A DNA stretch of 64,000 nt from Novosphingobium sp. Leaf2 (GTDB taxonomy: Bacteria > Pseudomonadota > Alphaproteobacteria > Sphingomonadales > Sphingomonadaceae), in NCBI RefSeq assembly GCF_001421325.1, contig NZ_LMJY01000001.1, positions 562,136 through 626,135 of the forward strand, given 5' to 3'. The notes under the pieces were generated by a model. It did no database searches. It was not told the origin of the DNA and worked only from the letters and a program-made list of their open reading frames with translations. The first letter of the stretch is position 1, and every line of letters begins with the position of its first letter. Positions 47,099 through 56,366 of this stretch are shown here, one piece after another. The position numbers and the translations under genes were made by a program.

Positions 47099-49363
47099 TT
47101 GCCTGTAGGGCAAGCTGTCGGGGTGACACCCCGAGACCCTTCCAGCGACAGCCGCCGGCCAAAGGCCGCAAGGTTCACGGCGCCGGCGATGCTGGCGGCT
47201 TTTTGCCTGCTGGTCCTGATCCTGGGGTTGTTGTTCTGGTCCGGCAAGGAAGCGGATCGGATCGCCCGGCATCGTGACCGTGCGCTGGTCGCGCTGGTGC
47301 TGAGCCAGATGGTCGACCGGGTGGGCCATGCGCAGGAATCGTCCACCGTGTGGGATGATGCCGTGCTTCAGGTTCGCAGGCGTCCGCTCGACATGGGATG
47401 GATCGACCAGAATCTTGGCATCTGGTTCCAGAACTATGCCGGCATCGACGAGATCTACATTCTCGATCCGCAAAATCGGCCAGTCTATGCCATGCGGGAC
47501 GGACGGCGCGCGAAGCCGGAAGCCTTCATCGCGGTAGAGGGCGTGGCTGACCGGCTGGTGGCCGCCTTGCGCAAAAGCGGCAAGCCGGTGGGGCGGGGGC
47601 AAAGCGATGTGGCCATGTTGTCGGCCGGGCGGGCGGACTTTGGCATTGTGCGGGGACGGCCTGCTCTCGTCAGCGTCAAGCCCATCGTTTCGGACAGCGG
47701 CCGGATACCCCAAAAGCCGGGCACCGAGGCGCTTCATGTTGCTGTGGAATATCTCGACGCGGAATTCTTCGGCCGGATCGGCAGCCAGTTCGGGTTGGCG
47801 GACGCGCATTACGCCATCGCGCCGGATACCTTGCGCGGCCAACGTTCGGTTGGGATGCAAGACCACCAAGGCCATACAATAGGGTATCTGCACTGGCGGC
47901 CGTTCGCACCCGGCAGCCAGGTCATTGCCGCTCTGGCCCCGGTGCTGCTGGTTGTGCTGCTGCTGACAGGCGCGCTCGTCTACCTCTTGGCCAGCCGCCT
48001 CGCGCGGCGCACCCACGATTTGGAGGACAGCCGCCGCCATGCCCAGCACCGCGCCACCCATGACGAGCTTACCGGCCTTGGCAACCGTTCGATGTTCGAG
48101 CAGCGGCTGGATGAGGCGCTGGCGCGCGCACGGCGGCACAAGACCCTGCTGGCGCTGCTGTATATCGACCTCGACCGCTTCAAGCAGGTCAACGATACCC
48201 TGGGCCATCCCGCCGGGGATGCGCTGATCCGCCAGGTCGCGCGCAGGCTGCTGGCCGAAGTGCGCATTTACGATTTTGTTGCACGCGTGGGCGGAGACGA
48301 GTTCGCGATCATCGTTGGCGAGCCTGAAAACCGCCACGCCGTCGAACGCATCTGCGCGCGCATTGTGGCCGAGGTGGAACGTCCGTTCGATCTTGCGGGA
48401 TCGCAGGCCTTCATCGGGGCCAGCATCGGCGTCGCGCTTGCGCCGCTCCACGGTCTTGATCGCACCGAACTGACTCGCAAAGCGGACATCGCGCTGTATC
48501 GCGCCAAGACGGAGGGACGCAGCCGTTACCGGTTCTTCACGCCCGACCTTGATGTCGACGTGCAGGCGCGCGAGGAAACTTACCGCGATCTGCGCCAGGC
48601 ACTTGCCGATTGCGACCGTCAGCTGGCGTTGCACTATCAGCCGATCTACACGCTGGAGACCGGGCACATGGTCGGCGTGGAAGCACTGCTGCGCTGGTAT
48701 CACCCCGAACATGGGCTTATGCCGCCGGCGGATCTGGTCCGTTCGGCGGAAGAGTCCGGCCTGATCGAAGTGCTGGGCGATTGGGTCCTGCATCGCGCCG
48801 TGCAGGATGCCCGCGCCTGGCCGACGTTGCGCGTTGCCGTCAACGTCTCGCCTTTGCAGCTGCGCAGCCGGAAGTTCGTGGACACGGTGCGGCAGGTCCT
48901 CGCCAGCGGCGCCATCACGGCGGATCGGCTGGAAGTGGAGCTGACGGAAACCGCGCTGATGGCCGCGCCCGACGAGGTGGGCCATTGCCTTGCCGCGTTG
49001 CGCGGGCTCGGCGTCGCGTGCGCGCTGGACGATTTCGGGACCGGCTATTCCTCCCTCAGCCACATCCGCGACTTTGCAGTGGACCGGGTGAAGATCGACC
49101 GTTCGTTCGTCAATGCCATCGATACCAAGGCCGGCGCGGCGCTGGTCGAGGCGATCGTCAACCTCGCGCGGGCCAACGGCCTGAGGCTGACGGCAGAAGG
49201 TGTGGAAAAGCCCGAGCAGCAGGCGTTCCTGCGCCGCGTCGGATGCCACGAAGTTCAGGGCTTCCTGTTGTCCAAACCTATTCCCGCAGACTCAATAACG
49301 CAGCTGTTGCAGGATGATGTGGACCACGATGCCGGTCCGGGAGCCGCCGCTCTGGGGTTGTAA
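47099..49363 (+). CDS. GGDEF-EAL dual-domain c-di-GMP enzyme with periplasmic CHASE4-like sensor
   Basis: A 754-residue membrane protein. Two membrane helices (about 30-48 and 280-300) enclose a periplasmic sensor that resembles CHASE4 ('VGHAQESSTVWDDAVLQV', 'GWIDQNLGIWFQNYAGIDEIYILDPQNRPVYAM'). The GGDEF active site is intact at residues 398-402, with an RxxD inhibitory site 'RIYD' five residues before it. The EAL domain has E528 in 'VEALLRW', 'TETALM', 'ALDDFGTGYSSLSHI' and 'AEGVEKPEQQAFL'. Both synthase and phosphodiesterase activity are possible. Starts at TTG 47099 or GTG 47123; neither has a clear ribosome site. Confidence 0.92.
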   Translation: MPVGQAVGVTPRDPSSDSRRPKAARFTAPAMLAAFCLLVLILGLLFWSGKEADRIARHRDRALVALVLSQMVDRVGHAQESSTVWDDAVLQVRRRPLDMGWIDQNLGIWFQNYAGIDEIYILDPQNRPVYAMRDGRRAKPEAFIAVEGVADRLVAALRKSGKPVGRGQSDVAMLSAGRADFGIVRGRPALVSVKPIVSDSGRIPQKPGTEALHVAVEYLDAEFFGRIGSQFGLADAHYAIAPDTLRGQRSVGMQDHQGHTIGYLHWRPFAPGSQVIAALAPVLLVVLLLTGALVYLLASRLARRTHDLEDSRRHAQHRATHDELTGLGNRSMFEQRLDEALARARRHKTLLALLYIDLDRFKQVNDTLGHPAGDALIRQVARRLLAEVRIYDFVARVGGDEFAIIVGEPENRHAVERICARIVAEVERPFDLAGSQAFIGASIGVALAPLHGLDRTELTRKADIALYRAKTEGRSRYRFFTPDLDVDVQAREETYRDLRQALADCDRQLALHYQPIYTLETGHMVGVEALLRWYHPEHGLMPPADLVRSAEESGLIEVLGDWVLHRAVQDARAWPTLRVAVNVSPLQLRSRKFVDTVRQVLASGAITADRLEVELTETALMAAPDEVGHCLAALRGLGVACALDDFGTGYSSLSHIRDFAVDRVKIDRSFVNAIDTKAGAALVEAIVNLARANGLRLTAEGVEKPEQQAFLRRVGCHEVQGFLLSKPIPADSITQLLQDDVDHDAGPGAAALGL

Positions 49364-49386
49364 CACCCGGCTCGGACGAGGACGGG

Positions 49387-49767
49387 TCAATGCGCCAGCC
49401 CATGGCGTAACTGATAGCGCCCGCCGGCATACGCCTCGAACATCTGCGACAGCGCCGGATGATCGACCGGCCCGCCCTCGGCATCCCCGTCCAGGTTCTG
49501 CTGGCTCACATAAGCGACATAGCTGGATTCCTCGTTTTCGGCGAGGAGGTGATAATAGGGCTGGTCGCGCACCGGGCGCACGTCGGCAGGGATGGACTGA
49601 TACCATTCCTCGCTGTTGGCGAAGACCGGATCGATATCGAAAACGACGCCGCGAAAATCATGATGACGGTGCCGCACGACCTCGCCGATCGCAAAGCGCG
49701 CGCGGGTCTGCCGGGGAGCATCGATTACCCGCCCGGCCTGAGGGGAAAAGAAGGACGCTCTGTTCAT
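49387..49767 (-). CDS. hspQ: Heat shock protein HspQ
   Basis: The 126-residue product has the HspQ/YccV-like hemimethylated-DNA-binding domain: 'ARFAIGEVVRHRHHDFRGVVFDIDPVFANSEEWYQSI' and 'QPYYHLLAENEESSYVAYVSQQNLDGDAEGGPVDHPALSQMF'. In enterobacteria HspQ is a Lon protease specificity-enhancing factor and affects DnaA stability. The N-terminal 20 residues are an extension compared with E. coli HspQ (105). Convergent with the GGDEF-EAL gene. Confidence 0.93.
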   Translation of the reverse strand: MNRASFFSPQAGRVIDAPRQTRARFAIGEVVRHRHHDFRGVVFDIDPVFANSEEWYQSIPADVRPVRDQPYYHLLAENEESSYVAYVSQQNLDGDAEGGPVDHPALSQMFEAYAGGRYQLRHGLAH

Positions 49768-49925
49768 TCCACCGATATAGGTTTCGCAAGCATTTCAGGC
49801 AAGCGAAGCCCGGCACCGCTGCCGGGATAATTGCAGATCGGGGCTTGGCAAGCCTGCCCAAGTCGGCTACCGGCGCCCTTCGCTTGACCCCGGCGGGCCC
49901 GCCCGTCGCAGCACGATCTCATTGC

Positions 49926-50015
<90 letters not shown>

Positions 50016-50201
50016 AGAGCCCCTTCACCGACATTCACCACTTACGGGAAAATCGGACTAAACCACCGGTAATCAAGGATTATTGTCCGGTGTCGACCAT
50101 CCTTGTTCGGGGTCGTTCGAAAATGAATGTGGGACTGAGTGTGGGACTGGGGCCGGGCGAGGGGCTTCAGATCAGGCCGATTCGATGCTAAATTCCCAGA
50201 C

Positions 50202-50579
50202 ATGGGAAAGCTCAACGCCAGCATCATCAAGGAACTTGTCGAACCCGGCCGTTATCCGGACGGGGAAGGGCTCTATCTCAAGGTTTCGCCGTCGGGCGGC
50301 AAGAGCTGGGTGCTTCGTATCCAGGTGAACGGAACCAGGCGTGACATCGGCCTGGGCGACGCCAAGCATATTCCGGTCCGCACAGCTCGTCTCGAAGCGG
50401 GCGCCGCCAAAAAACTAGCTGCCGCAGGGATCGATCCCCTCGAAGAACGACGCAAGGTCACGAGGGTCATTCCGACGTTCGAACAGGCCGCCAAGTCGGT
50501 GCACGCCGAGATGGTGAAAAGCTGGAAGAACGGCAAACACACCAAACAATGGCTCAAGACCCTCGAGCTTTACGCATAA
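50202..50579 (+). pseudogene. Truncated P4-type tyrosine integrase (N-terminal domain only)
   Basis: The 125 residues match the DUF4102 arm-binding domain of P4-like phage integrases: 'ELVEPGRYPDGEGLYLKVSPSGGKSWVLRIQVNGTRRDIGLGDAKHIPVRTARLEA' is split across its three conserved strands, followed by the start of the SAM-like core domain ('SWKNGKHTKQWLKTLELYA'). Full-length integrases run to about 400 residues with a catalytic R-H-R-Y set; here a TAA stops the frame and nothing catalytic follows. Position next to the tRNA-Ser 3' end is the usual site for such integrases. Recombination activity is not expected. Confidence 0.88.
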
Positions 50580-51015
50580 CCGCAGGAGACCTAGCGGATG
50601 GAGCACTTCTGCCCGCGTTCTTCTTGAGCCGGGGTACTGGTACGAAATCGCCATGGTGGTCTTTCGAAAAGGTCGAGGGAATGGGAACGTTCGGCCTCAT
50701 CCCTGACGTTACCGAACCAAAATGGGGGGCCGATTACGGCCCTTCGTTCATAGCCTTGAAGTGGGACAAATTTGCCGTTCCCCACGGGCTTTCGGAAGGA
50801 CTGATGTCGCCGATAGCCGCCATTCGACAGTCCTATGCCTGGCCATATGAACAGACGGCTAGTTTCGGAGCAGCGATTTGCCTTCAGGAACGCCCATTAT
50901 CAGGGGTGGGAAGGGGAGCGGCAGCTTTCGGGAAGGCGGGTGGCAATAGCCGACGTTGCGGGGCTCCAGCTTTTCCCAAGAGGGATGGTGAGGCGGGAAA
51001 ACTTCCGCAGGCTCA
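50580..51015. other. Gene-poor stretch after the integrase remnant
   Basis: About 435 bases without a supported gene. Two overlapping short frames (for example 50835-51038, plus strand, encoding a basic 'RRLVSEQRFAFRNAHYQGW' stretch) look like debris and have no ribosome site. Nothing recognisable on the minus strand. Confidence 0.5.
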
Positions 51016-51477
51016 TTAACGGGCCGGCGGTTGCATAAGCTCTATCGTGATATGATCGGGGCCTGAAACGTATGCCACCAACGTACCCTTCCGTGGACCA
51101 CCCGCAATCGGCAGCGGACTACCCTTGGCCTTCCATCCTGCTGCCTTGACGCGGGCCATAGCGGCATGAATATCTTTCACGGTCAGCGCCAGGTGGGCCG
51201 CTCCGATCGATCCCGCGCTGGAAGGCACCGCCCCGTTCTGGTGCCCTCTTGAATATTGCAACAGTTCGACAACGTAGCCGTCTGGTGCCCTGACGATCGC
51301 CGTTTTCACACTCGGATCATCGACACCTGTCACCTGGTGCAGAAAGTCGCCCCCCATCTCCGATTGGCGCTCAAGTGTGAAACCGAGCGCTCCCGTCCAA
51401 AACCGAACGGCGTCGTCCAAAGACGATACAGCGAAACCTGTGTGGTCCACGGCAATTACGTTTGCGGCGTCGTTCAT
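51016..51477 (-). CDS. VOC family protein, possibly a frameshifted lipoprotein
   Basis: A 153-residue vicinal-oxygen-chelate protein: 'VIAVDHTGFAVSSLDDAVRFWTGALGFTLERQSEMGGDFLHQVTG', a middle 'VELLQYSRG', then the second module 'GAAHLALTVKDIHAAMARVKAAGWK' and 'VAYVSGPDHITIELMQP'. The His and Glu ligand positions are present in each half. Upstream, in frame, are about 30 Ala/Gln-rich residues, and an ATG at 51566 in another frame encodes a signal-peptide-like 'MKIMFAMLLASV'. One lost base would join them into an exported protein. Substrate unknown. Confidence 0.78.
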   Translation of the reverse strand: MNDAANVIAVDHTGFAVSSLDDAVRFWTGALGFTLERQSEMGGDFLHQVTGVDDPSVKTAIVRAPDGYVVELLQYSRGHQNGAVPSSAGSIGAAHLALTVKDIHAAMARVKAAGWKAKGSPLPIAGGPRKGTLVAYVSGPDHITIELMQPPAR

Positions 51478-51979
51478 TGCTGCACTCTCACTGGGCCGTG
51501 CTTGCGCTGTCTGGCCTGCGGCCCGGCTGCAACCGACGCCAGCAGCATGGCGAACATGATCTTCATAGTGCTTCTTTAACACTTTGGGCTCTTCTCGAAT
51601 AGGAACGTTTGGCGGGAACGTTGCTGCCTCGATCGCGGTGACGAACGCCTTCGGGTGTCGCTCTCCCAAAATTTGTTCCCATATGCTCTTTCCCGAAATG
51701 GGCAATCGGAGACGGAGAAACGGAAAAAATTGCGCTTAACGAATGGCCGTTATTGGGCGCCCGGATCGCCTGACCGTCCGGGTTGAGGGCGGTTCCCGAA
51801 CGGCACCTCCTAGTGTAGCGGCAGCCGAAAATGGACCTTGGTTCAGAGGTAAATGGAGGGCAAGTGTCCGATCGCTGGCGCCCCAAAGAAGCCATTCCGG
51901 ACACGCCCGCAAAGCGGTCATTGGCACTGGTTAAAAAAGTAGACATAGGGGTCAGCATTGCTCGTGAGGGTCAAACCCA
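51478..51979. other. Gene-poor stretch with a frameshifted leader and short spurious frames
   Basis: About 500 bases. The part next to the VOC gene holds the signal-peptide-like frame on the minus strand. The rest has opposing short frames (51563-51958 minus, 51743-51934 plus) with no ribosome site or recognisable domain; they look like degraded DNA rather than genes. Confidence 0.45.
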
Positions 51980-52220
51980 TTGCAACCTAAGCCTTCTACA
52001 GCTCTTATTACCTTGCTCTTGGCTGCATGTGGCGTCAGCGCGCAGGATGCCGCTACGACGGAAAAGAAACCATCATTCGCAGCATCAGGCTCTCAGAAGC
52101 CAGAGCCGTTCGCAGTCGAGGACAGTGCCGTCCTGCAAGCGAGATCGCAATCCGGCCGACAGTATGAAGTCTATGTCAAGACCCCCCCAGGATATGGTAA
52201 ACCCGAGAACGCCTCGCGTA
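51980..52220 (+). pseudogene. 5' fragment of a secreted alpha/beta-hydrolase esterase
   Basis: The frame opens with a lipoprotein-type signal ('ALITLLLAACGVSAQDA', lipobox LAAC) and continues 'AVLQARSQSGRQYEVYVKTPPGYGKPENAS', the start of the putative esterase (enterochelin-esterase-like) family, in which 'G..Y.V.V..P.GY......YPVVY..DG' normally follows. After 'ENAS' the similarity stops abruptly and the frame runs on into unrelated sequence to a stop at 52414. The catalytic Ser, Asp and His are all missing, so it is a truncated remnant. Confidence 0.7.
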
Positions 52221-52715
52221 ACCGCGAGAAAGCCCAGGATGTGGAGCCCTGCATAGAGCAGGAAACCATAGTCGAAGGAGGCGGCCGGCTTGATGGGACG
52301 TGCAGCCTCTGGGCTCACTCCGCCGCCATGGGGACGCCTGCACTGGCGCCTCAATTCTCGGGATTGTTCGGCAAGGCGACCCGCTCGATCGCCTCTTCCA
52401 TCGTCAGGCCCTGACCGAGCAGATCATGGATCTGCGCGAAGGTGCGGGGGGAGGACGAGTAGACCGTGTCGGAATAGGGATCAAGGCCGAGACGGCCGAC
52501 CGTCAACGTGTGCGGGCCCTTTATCATGACGTCCGAATACTCGACGCCGTTAACCCCGACCGCTGCCCCCCGGGTCTCCCGTTCTTGCCGGTCGCAATTC
52601 CAGGACAGGGGAGTGTCAACAATATCTGCAGCGAGTTGCCTTGACGTCCGCCTCGCCGATACCGCATGAATCGAGCGCAGCACACGCGAGTTGATAAGAC
52701 GACAGCCAGTCAGAC
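52221..52715 (-). other. Mosaic of unassigned gene fragments
   Basis: On the minus strand 52351-52680 ends with 'RLGLDPYSDTVYSSSPRTF' and 'GQGLTMEEAIERVALPNNPEN', which reads like the C-terminus of a real protein, and 52221-52300 contains a hydrophobic 'DYGFLLYAGLHILGFLAV' segment. Neither was recognised as a family and neither has a proper start. They look like remnants joined by rearrangement. Confidence 0.45.
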
Positions 52716-53726
52716 CTACTGTCCAAACTGCTGGCCCAGTTTGGACTTGTCCCCGCTAAACTTAGGCGGGGCAGGCGGCTGCGGAGGTGACCAACCGGCA
52801 GGCATGGGGGCTGGCTTCTGTTCCTTCGCATAGGCTTCAAGACTGGATTCGTTAGGCAGGGTATCCTCCTCAAGCGTTGGCGCTCGAAGCATGTTGGGAT
52901 CAATCGCGCGAACCGCCGCGATCAAGTCCTGGGGCAGCCGTGCCAGCGCATCAATGCCACCCGGCAGCAAAGCGGAATGCCCGAAGTAGTTAATGTGCCC
53001 GGGCGCGGCTCCCATCAACATCCAGGGCAGCCACGGAGTGACGCGCTGCCAGGACCCTAGGCGAGGCAGATACGTCATTTCCGGATTTACAAGGTCTGCC
53101 TCAGAAACCGTCCAGTTGAAGTTTTCCGTAACTTGAGCGTAGTCGCCCGTCGACTCTCGTGGCCAAGCTGATGGCACCAGGGCGTTTGGGTAGAACAAGT
53201 TGACGTTAGAGAACAAAGTCAGTGTGCCGTCCGGATTCCGGGTCCAATTGCCGATCCATGGCTTACCCATGAAGTTGATCTCGATCGTCTGGTTATAAGG
53301 ATTGTTCGCGATCGGTACGACGCCTACGGTTTCTTCCGTATATGGGTTGAGCCAAGTATCCATGATCCTTCCAGTTTTGATATCACGGTAGACGACGGTC
53401 TCCCGCAGTAGTTTGCGCCAGCTTCCGTCGGATCGCCGATGCATGCGAACTACGCTAACACCTTCATAGGTCATCAGATCACGAACGGGCTCGTTCGGGC
53501 GAACACCTTGGATTACCCCCTCTAACCAGCCGACCAGTTGATTGCTCTCATTGAGATCACCATTGAGGCGCGCTCGGGTGTCTCGATTCCATTCTGCGCT
53601 TTGCAAATCAATTTTAGTCAAGAACTTCGGCATCTCTTTACGTGCTAGCGCGTTAGAAGATGGGGCAACCGCAAGCATTGTTCCGATACCTACCAAGCCA
53701 AGGCCCTGGCGTCGCGTGATATCCAT
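52716..53726 (-). CDS. DUF1838 family protein, Tat-exported
   Basis: A 336-residue protein with a twin-arginine-type signal ('MDITRRQGLGLVGIGTMLAVAPSSNALA') and a DUF1838 body: 'GWLEGVIQGVRPNEPVRDLMTYEGVSVVRM', 'DIKTGRIMDTWLNPYTEETVGVVPIANNP' and 'TYLPRLGSWQRVTPWLPWMLMG' are the conserved blocks. AGGAG lies seven bases before the ATG. The family is common in sphingomonads and other aerobic degraders but has no established reaction. It faces away from a long low-GC spacer. Confidence 0.85.
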   Translation of the reverse strand: MDITRRQGLGLVGIGTMLAVAPSSNALARKEMPKFLTKIDLQSAEWNRDTRARLNGDLNESNQLVGWLEGVIQGVRPNEPVRDLMTYEGVSVVRMHRRSDGSWRKLLRETVVYRDIKTGRIMDTWLNPYTEETVGVVPIANNPYNQTIEINFMGKPWIGNWTRNPDGTLTLFSNVNLFYPNALVPSAWPRESTGDYAQVTENFNWTVSEADLVNPEMTYLPRLGSWQRVTPWLPWMLMGAAPGHINYFGHSALLPGGIDALARLPQDLIAAVRAIDPNMLRAPTLEEDTLPNESSLEAYAKEQKPAPMPAGWSPPQPPAPPKFSGDKSKLGQQFGQ

Positions 53727-54633
53727 CAAAAATCTCCTGAGAAATATTACCGAAATTATCAAAACGTATTCGCTTTTATTTTCAATCTGTAATAATTAAA
53801 TCGTCTCGACGCAGATTTTATATTCATGCCCATTGCTCACCGGTAACTAGGTGCAGCGTCTTTCACCGCCTATGTCGCACTGAATGTGGATTCGTCACCC
53901 CTAACTTACTTGGTCAGCTAGTTGTTCACCAAATATATAAAAATCGGACAGGTAGGCACTCGAAAAATACTAAATATTGGCAGGCGCTCCAATCCGGCCC
54001 AAGATTTCCTCGGAATATTACTCGCACCCCCATATTCGGATGAACTAGGTCAGTTTTACTTTTCGCCGCAACTTCTACATTTATCCAATAGGAAGGCTCT
54101 TAAAAAATCCATGGCAGCATGCGTGACTGCTCGCAGTTCGGACACGCGAACCTCAAGCTGGAGACCTCGAAGAACCTGCAAATTTTGCGTCCCGGAGGCG
54201 AAGGGGAGGAGATTGGTCAGTGTGGCCCTCTTTGGGGACATGATGGTCTGATTTTCGGTGCAAGGACGGCCTGGGTTGCGGCATTTCCCTTCATGCAGTC
54301 GCACTACCCCCCCCTCGAGCCAGACCCAACTTGAACAGTTCTTTTGATAAAGTCTTTTATGTTCAATAACATGCACGCACTGGCGCGAGTGTTACCACTA
54401 CATCTTTGGGGTTAGTTGAGCTTGCAGAGGCTCAGGTTTGCGGATCGGCGCCGAAGGTACGACGCCGGAAAAATCTCCATAAAACGTTGAATTTGCGGTG
54501 AATATTTGCGTAGCTGGGAGCAGATCAGCGCCGATTGGAACTCCTCCCTTATCTACGTTTTCCACAAGACTACAAATAGTTGCGTCGCTCACAGTGGGGT
54601 CCCGCGTTCGACGCCGATCCACAGTATTACAAA
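53727..54633. other. Long AT-rich spacer with one copy of the 119-bp repeat
   Basis: About 900 bases of distinctly lower GC than the core. Several short frames on both strands have no ribosome site and no recognisable domain. The only clear structure is the repeat copy at 54320-54438. It may hold promoters for the DUF1838 gene and is probably a joint between acquired segments. Confidence 0.5.
54320..54438 (-). repeat. 119-bp inverted repeat, copy A
   Basis: Reverse complement of 60608-60726 with 104 of 119 positions identical (about 87 percent) and no gaps. The pair is inverted and encloses about 6.2 kb. It ends sharply on both sides. Copy B starts just beyond the IS6 transposase remnant. 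The repeat was not recognised. Confidence 0.85.
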
Positions 54634-55293
54634 CTAACGAACTGCCACCGCCTCAAGATAAGCGCGGCAAAGTACCGGAAGCTGGAGGGCAATAACTTCC
54701 AATGCTTCAGAATCTTCGCGCTCTAAAACTGTTCTGGTGGTTCCCGACAATGTCGCACAAATCATGCTACTAACGACATCAATATCTTCGAAATTAGCGT
54801 CGGTTGCGGCTGACAACGCGATTGCTACAGCATTACGCAGGCGGCACAGCACATCTGCCAGCAACGCCGCTGTATCTAAATCTGAAGCAAGTAAGTATAT
54901 AGCCCTAGAGGCAGCTATATTATTTATTCTTATTTCTAAAAACGCCGAAACTAGACGGTCTGAGATTATCTTTAGCTTATATCCGGAGCTATTATTTGAT
55001 ACAGCTTCAACGGATGCTACTATTTCATCAAGATGTGATTTCAAGACTGCGAAAAGCAAAGCCCTCTTGTGCGGGAAATACTGATAAATTGTGCCAATTG
55101 ATACCCCAGCGCGCTCTGCGACACGGGTTGTAGTCACATGGCCGTGCTCCTCCCGCGTTAAAAGCTGAATGGTTGCGCTAAGAATCGCTTCGACCGTTGC
55201 TGCGGATCGAGCTTGGCGCGGCGATTTCCGGGCTTTTTGCAGGTCACTGAGTGCGTGCGGGAATGCGAGTGGCGTAGGTGAAACATCCTTCAT
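54634..55293 (-). CDS. TetR family transcriptional regulator
   Basis: A 219-residue repressor-type protein. The helix-turn-helix is at about residues 30-75: 'ATVEAILSATIQLLTREEHGHVTTTRVAERAGVSIGTIYQYFPHKRALLFAVL', split here by the recognition helix 'SIGTIYQYF'. The C-terminal ligand domain is not assignable. GC content is low, with many A/T third positions, unlike the neighbouring operon. It is divergent from the AllA-like operon with 80 bases between, so it probably controls that operon. Start at 55293 is chosen; TTG 55329 is possible. Confidence 0.9.
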   Translation of the reverse strand: MKDVSPTPLAFPHALSDLQKARKSPRQARSAATVEAILSATIQLLTREEHGHVTTTRVAERAGVSIGTIYQYFPHKRALLFAVLKSHLDEIVASVEAVSNNSSGYKLKIISDRLVSAFLEIRINNIAASRAIYLLASDLDTAALLADVLCRLRNAVAIALSAATDANFEDIDVVSSMICATLSGTTRTVLEREDSEALEVIALQLPVLCRAYLEAVAVR

Positions 55294-55373
55294 ATAAACT
55301 TCGTATCGGGAAATCGTGGTGAGGAACAAGGATAATGTGTCTGTCTCAACAGGTCGCGCGCCACAATGATCGT

Positions 55374-55985
55374 ATGGACAATTCCGACATTTTCGAGGGA
55401 AGCTATAATGGCCCAGGCGAAGCGAAAGTAATCGAGCTTACCGTTGAGCCTGCCACGGCCGAAGCGCTGGCGCCATTCGGCGCGGTTATCGGCCGCGACG
55501 CGCCTGTGCAGCCGGTGTCGGTGGACTTCTACAAGGGCGCGGTGAAAATGAGCTACCCCGCCCGCTTCGTGTGCGAACATCCGGTGGAAGTCACGCTGGC
55601 GCAGCTGGATCGCCGTCCTGGCGAAGTGCGCTACATGGAGCGCCATTTCCAGCACACGCAGGCGTTCCTGCCGCTGGCCGGCAAGTCCTTCATCGCCGTC
55701 ATGGCTCCGCCTTCCGACAGTGACCTGCCCGACCTTTCGCAAGTGCGCGCCTTCCGCTTCGATGGCAGCGCCGGCTTCGCGATGCATCTTGGCACCTGGC
55801 ACGAATTTCCCTTCGCGGTGGAAGACGGCACCGATCTTGTCGTGCTGCTGTCCAGCCAGACCGGCTACGATCTCAAGGCGAAGGATGCGGTGACGGAGGA
55901 GGCCCATGGCCCCGACCTCGACAAGAAGGACATCGTCGCCCGCACGGGCCACGTATTCCGTTTCGAACTGATGGGAGTGCAATGA
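55374..55985 (+). CDS. Ureidoglycolate lyase (AllA)-like protein
   Basis: A 203-residue cupin-fold protein of the AllA family. The N-terminal 'ALAPFGAVIGRD' and the central 'CEHPVEVTLAQLDRRPGEVRYMERHFQHTQAFLPLAGKSFIAVMAPP', 'VRAFRFDGSAGFAMHLGTWHEFPFAVEDGTDLVVL' follow the AllA pattern ('ERHPLGSQAFIPL.G', 'G..WHHPL'). AllA cleaves ureidoglycolate to glyoxylate and urea, but no other allantoin genes are here, so the real substrate may differ. It overlaps the next gene by four bases (ATGA). Confidence 0.8.
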   Translation: MDNSDIFEGSYNGPGEAKVIELTVEPATAEALAPFGAVIGRDAPVQPVSVDFYKGAVKMSYPARFVCEHPVEVTLAQLDRRPGEVRYMERHFQHTQAFLPLAGKSFIAVMAPPSDSDLPDLSQVRAFRFDGSAGFAMHLGTWHEFPFAVEDGTDLVVLLSSQTGYDLKAKDAVTEEAHGPDLDKKDIVARTGHVFRFELMGVQ

Positions 55986-56344
55986 CGATGGCGGAGCGTA
56001 TCAACCTGGATCGCAAGACCTGGTCCAAGGGCAGCCAGCCGGTGGTCTTCGAAAGCGAGACGGTGGACGCCCTGGCCGGCATAATCCTGGCGCTGTTGGG
56101 CGAAGTGGTCGTGCTCAAGGACCGGCTCGACGCGAACGAGCGCCTGCTCGAAGCGGCCGGGTTGCATGGGCCGGCAAACATCGACACGTTCGCACCCGAT
56201 GCGCAGGCGCGCGACTATCGCGGCACCTACCGGCAGGGCATTTACGATCGCGTGCTGGGCACTGCGCGCGACAAGCTGATGCCGAACGCGCTGACCGAGC
56301 AGACCGCTTATGAAGGCGTGCTCGACGCCGTGACCCGCGACTGA
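55982..56344 (+). CDS. Hypothetical protein between AllA-like and methyltransferase genes
   Basis: A 120-residue soluble protein with a helical central part ('FESETVDALAGIILALLGEVVVLKDRLDANERLLEAAG') and a C-terminal 'YRGTYRQGIYDRVLGTARDKLMPNALTEQTAYEGVLDAVTRD'. There is no signal peptide or known motif. It is translationally coupled to the AllA-like gene (four-base overlap, GGGAGTGCA before the ATG) and followed 22 bases later by the methyltransferase, so it is probably a subunit or accessory protein of that small pathway. Function unknown. Confidence 0.7.
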   Translation: MTMAERINLDRKTWSKGSQPVVFESETVDALAGIILALLGEVVVLKDRLDANERLLEAAGLHGPANIDTFAPDAQARDYRGTYRQGIYDRVLGTARDKLMPNALTEQTAYEGVLDAVTRD

Positions 56345-56366
56345 TTTCTCCAAAAGGAGCGCCGAC

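Noticed and set aside
53922..54622. Several 65-110 codon frames in the AT-rich spacer
   Set aside because: They lie on both strands, overlap each other, lack ribosome sites and show no domain; one covers the 119-bp repeat.
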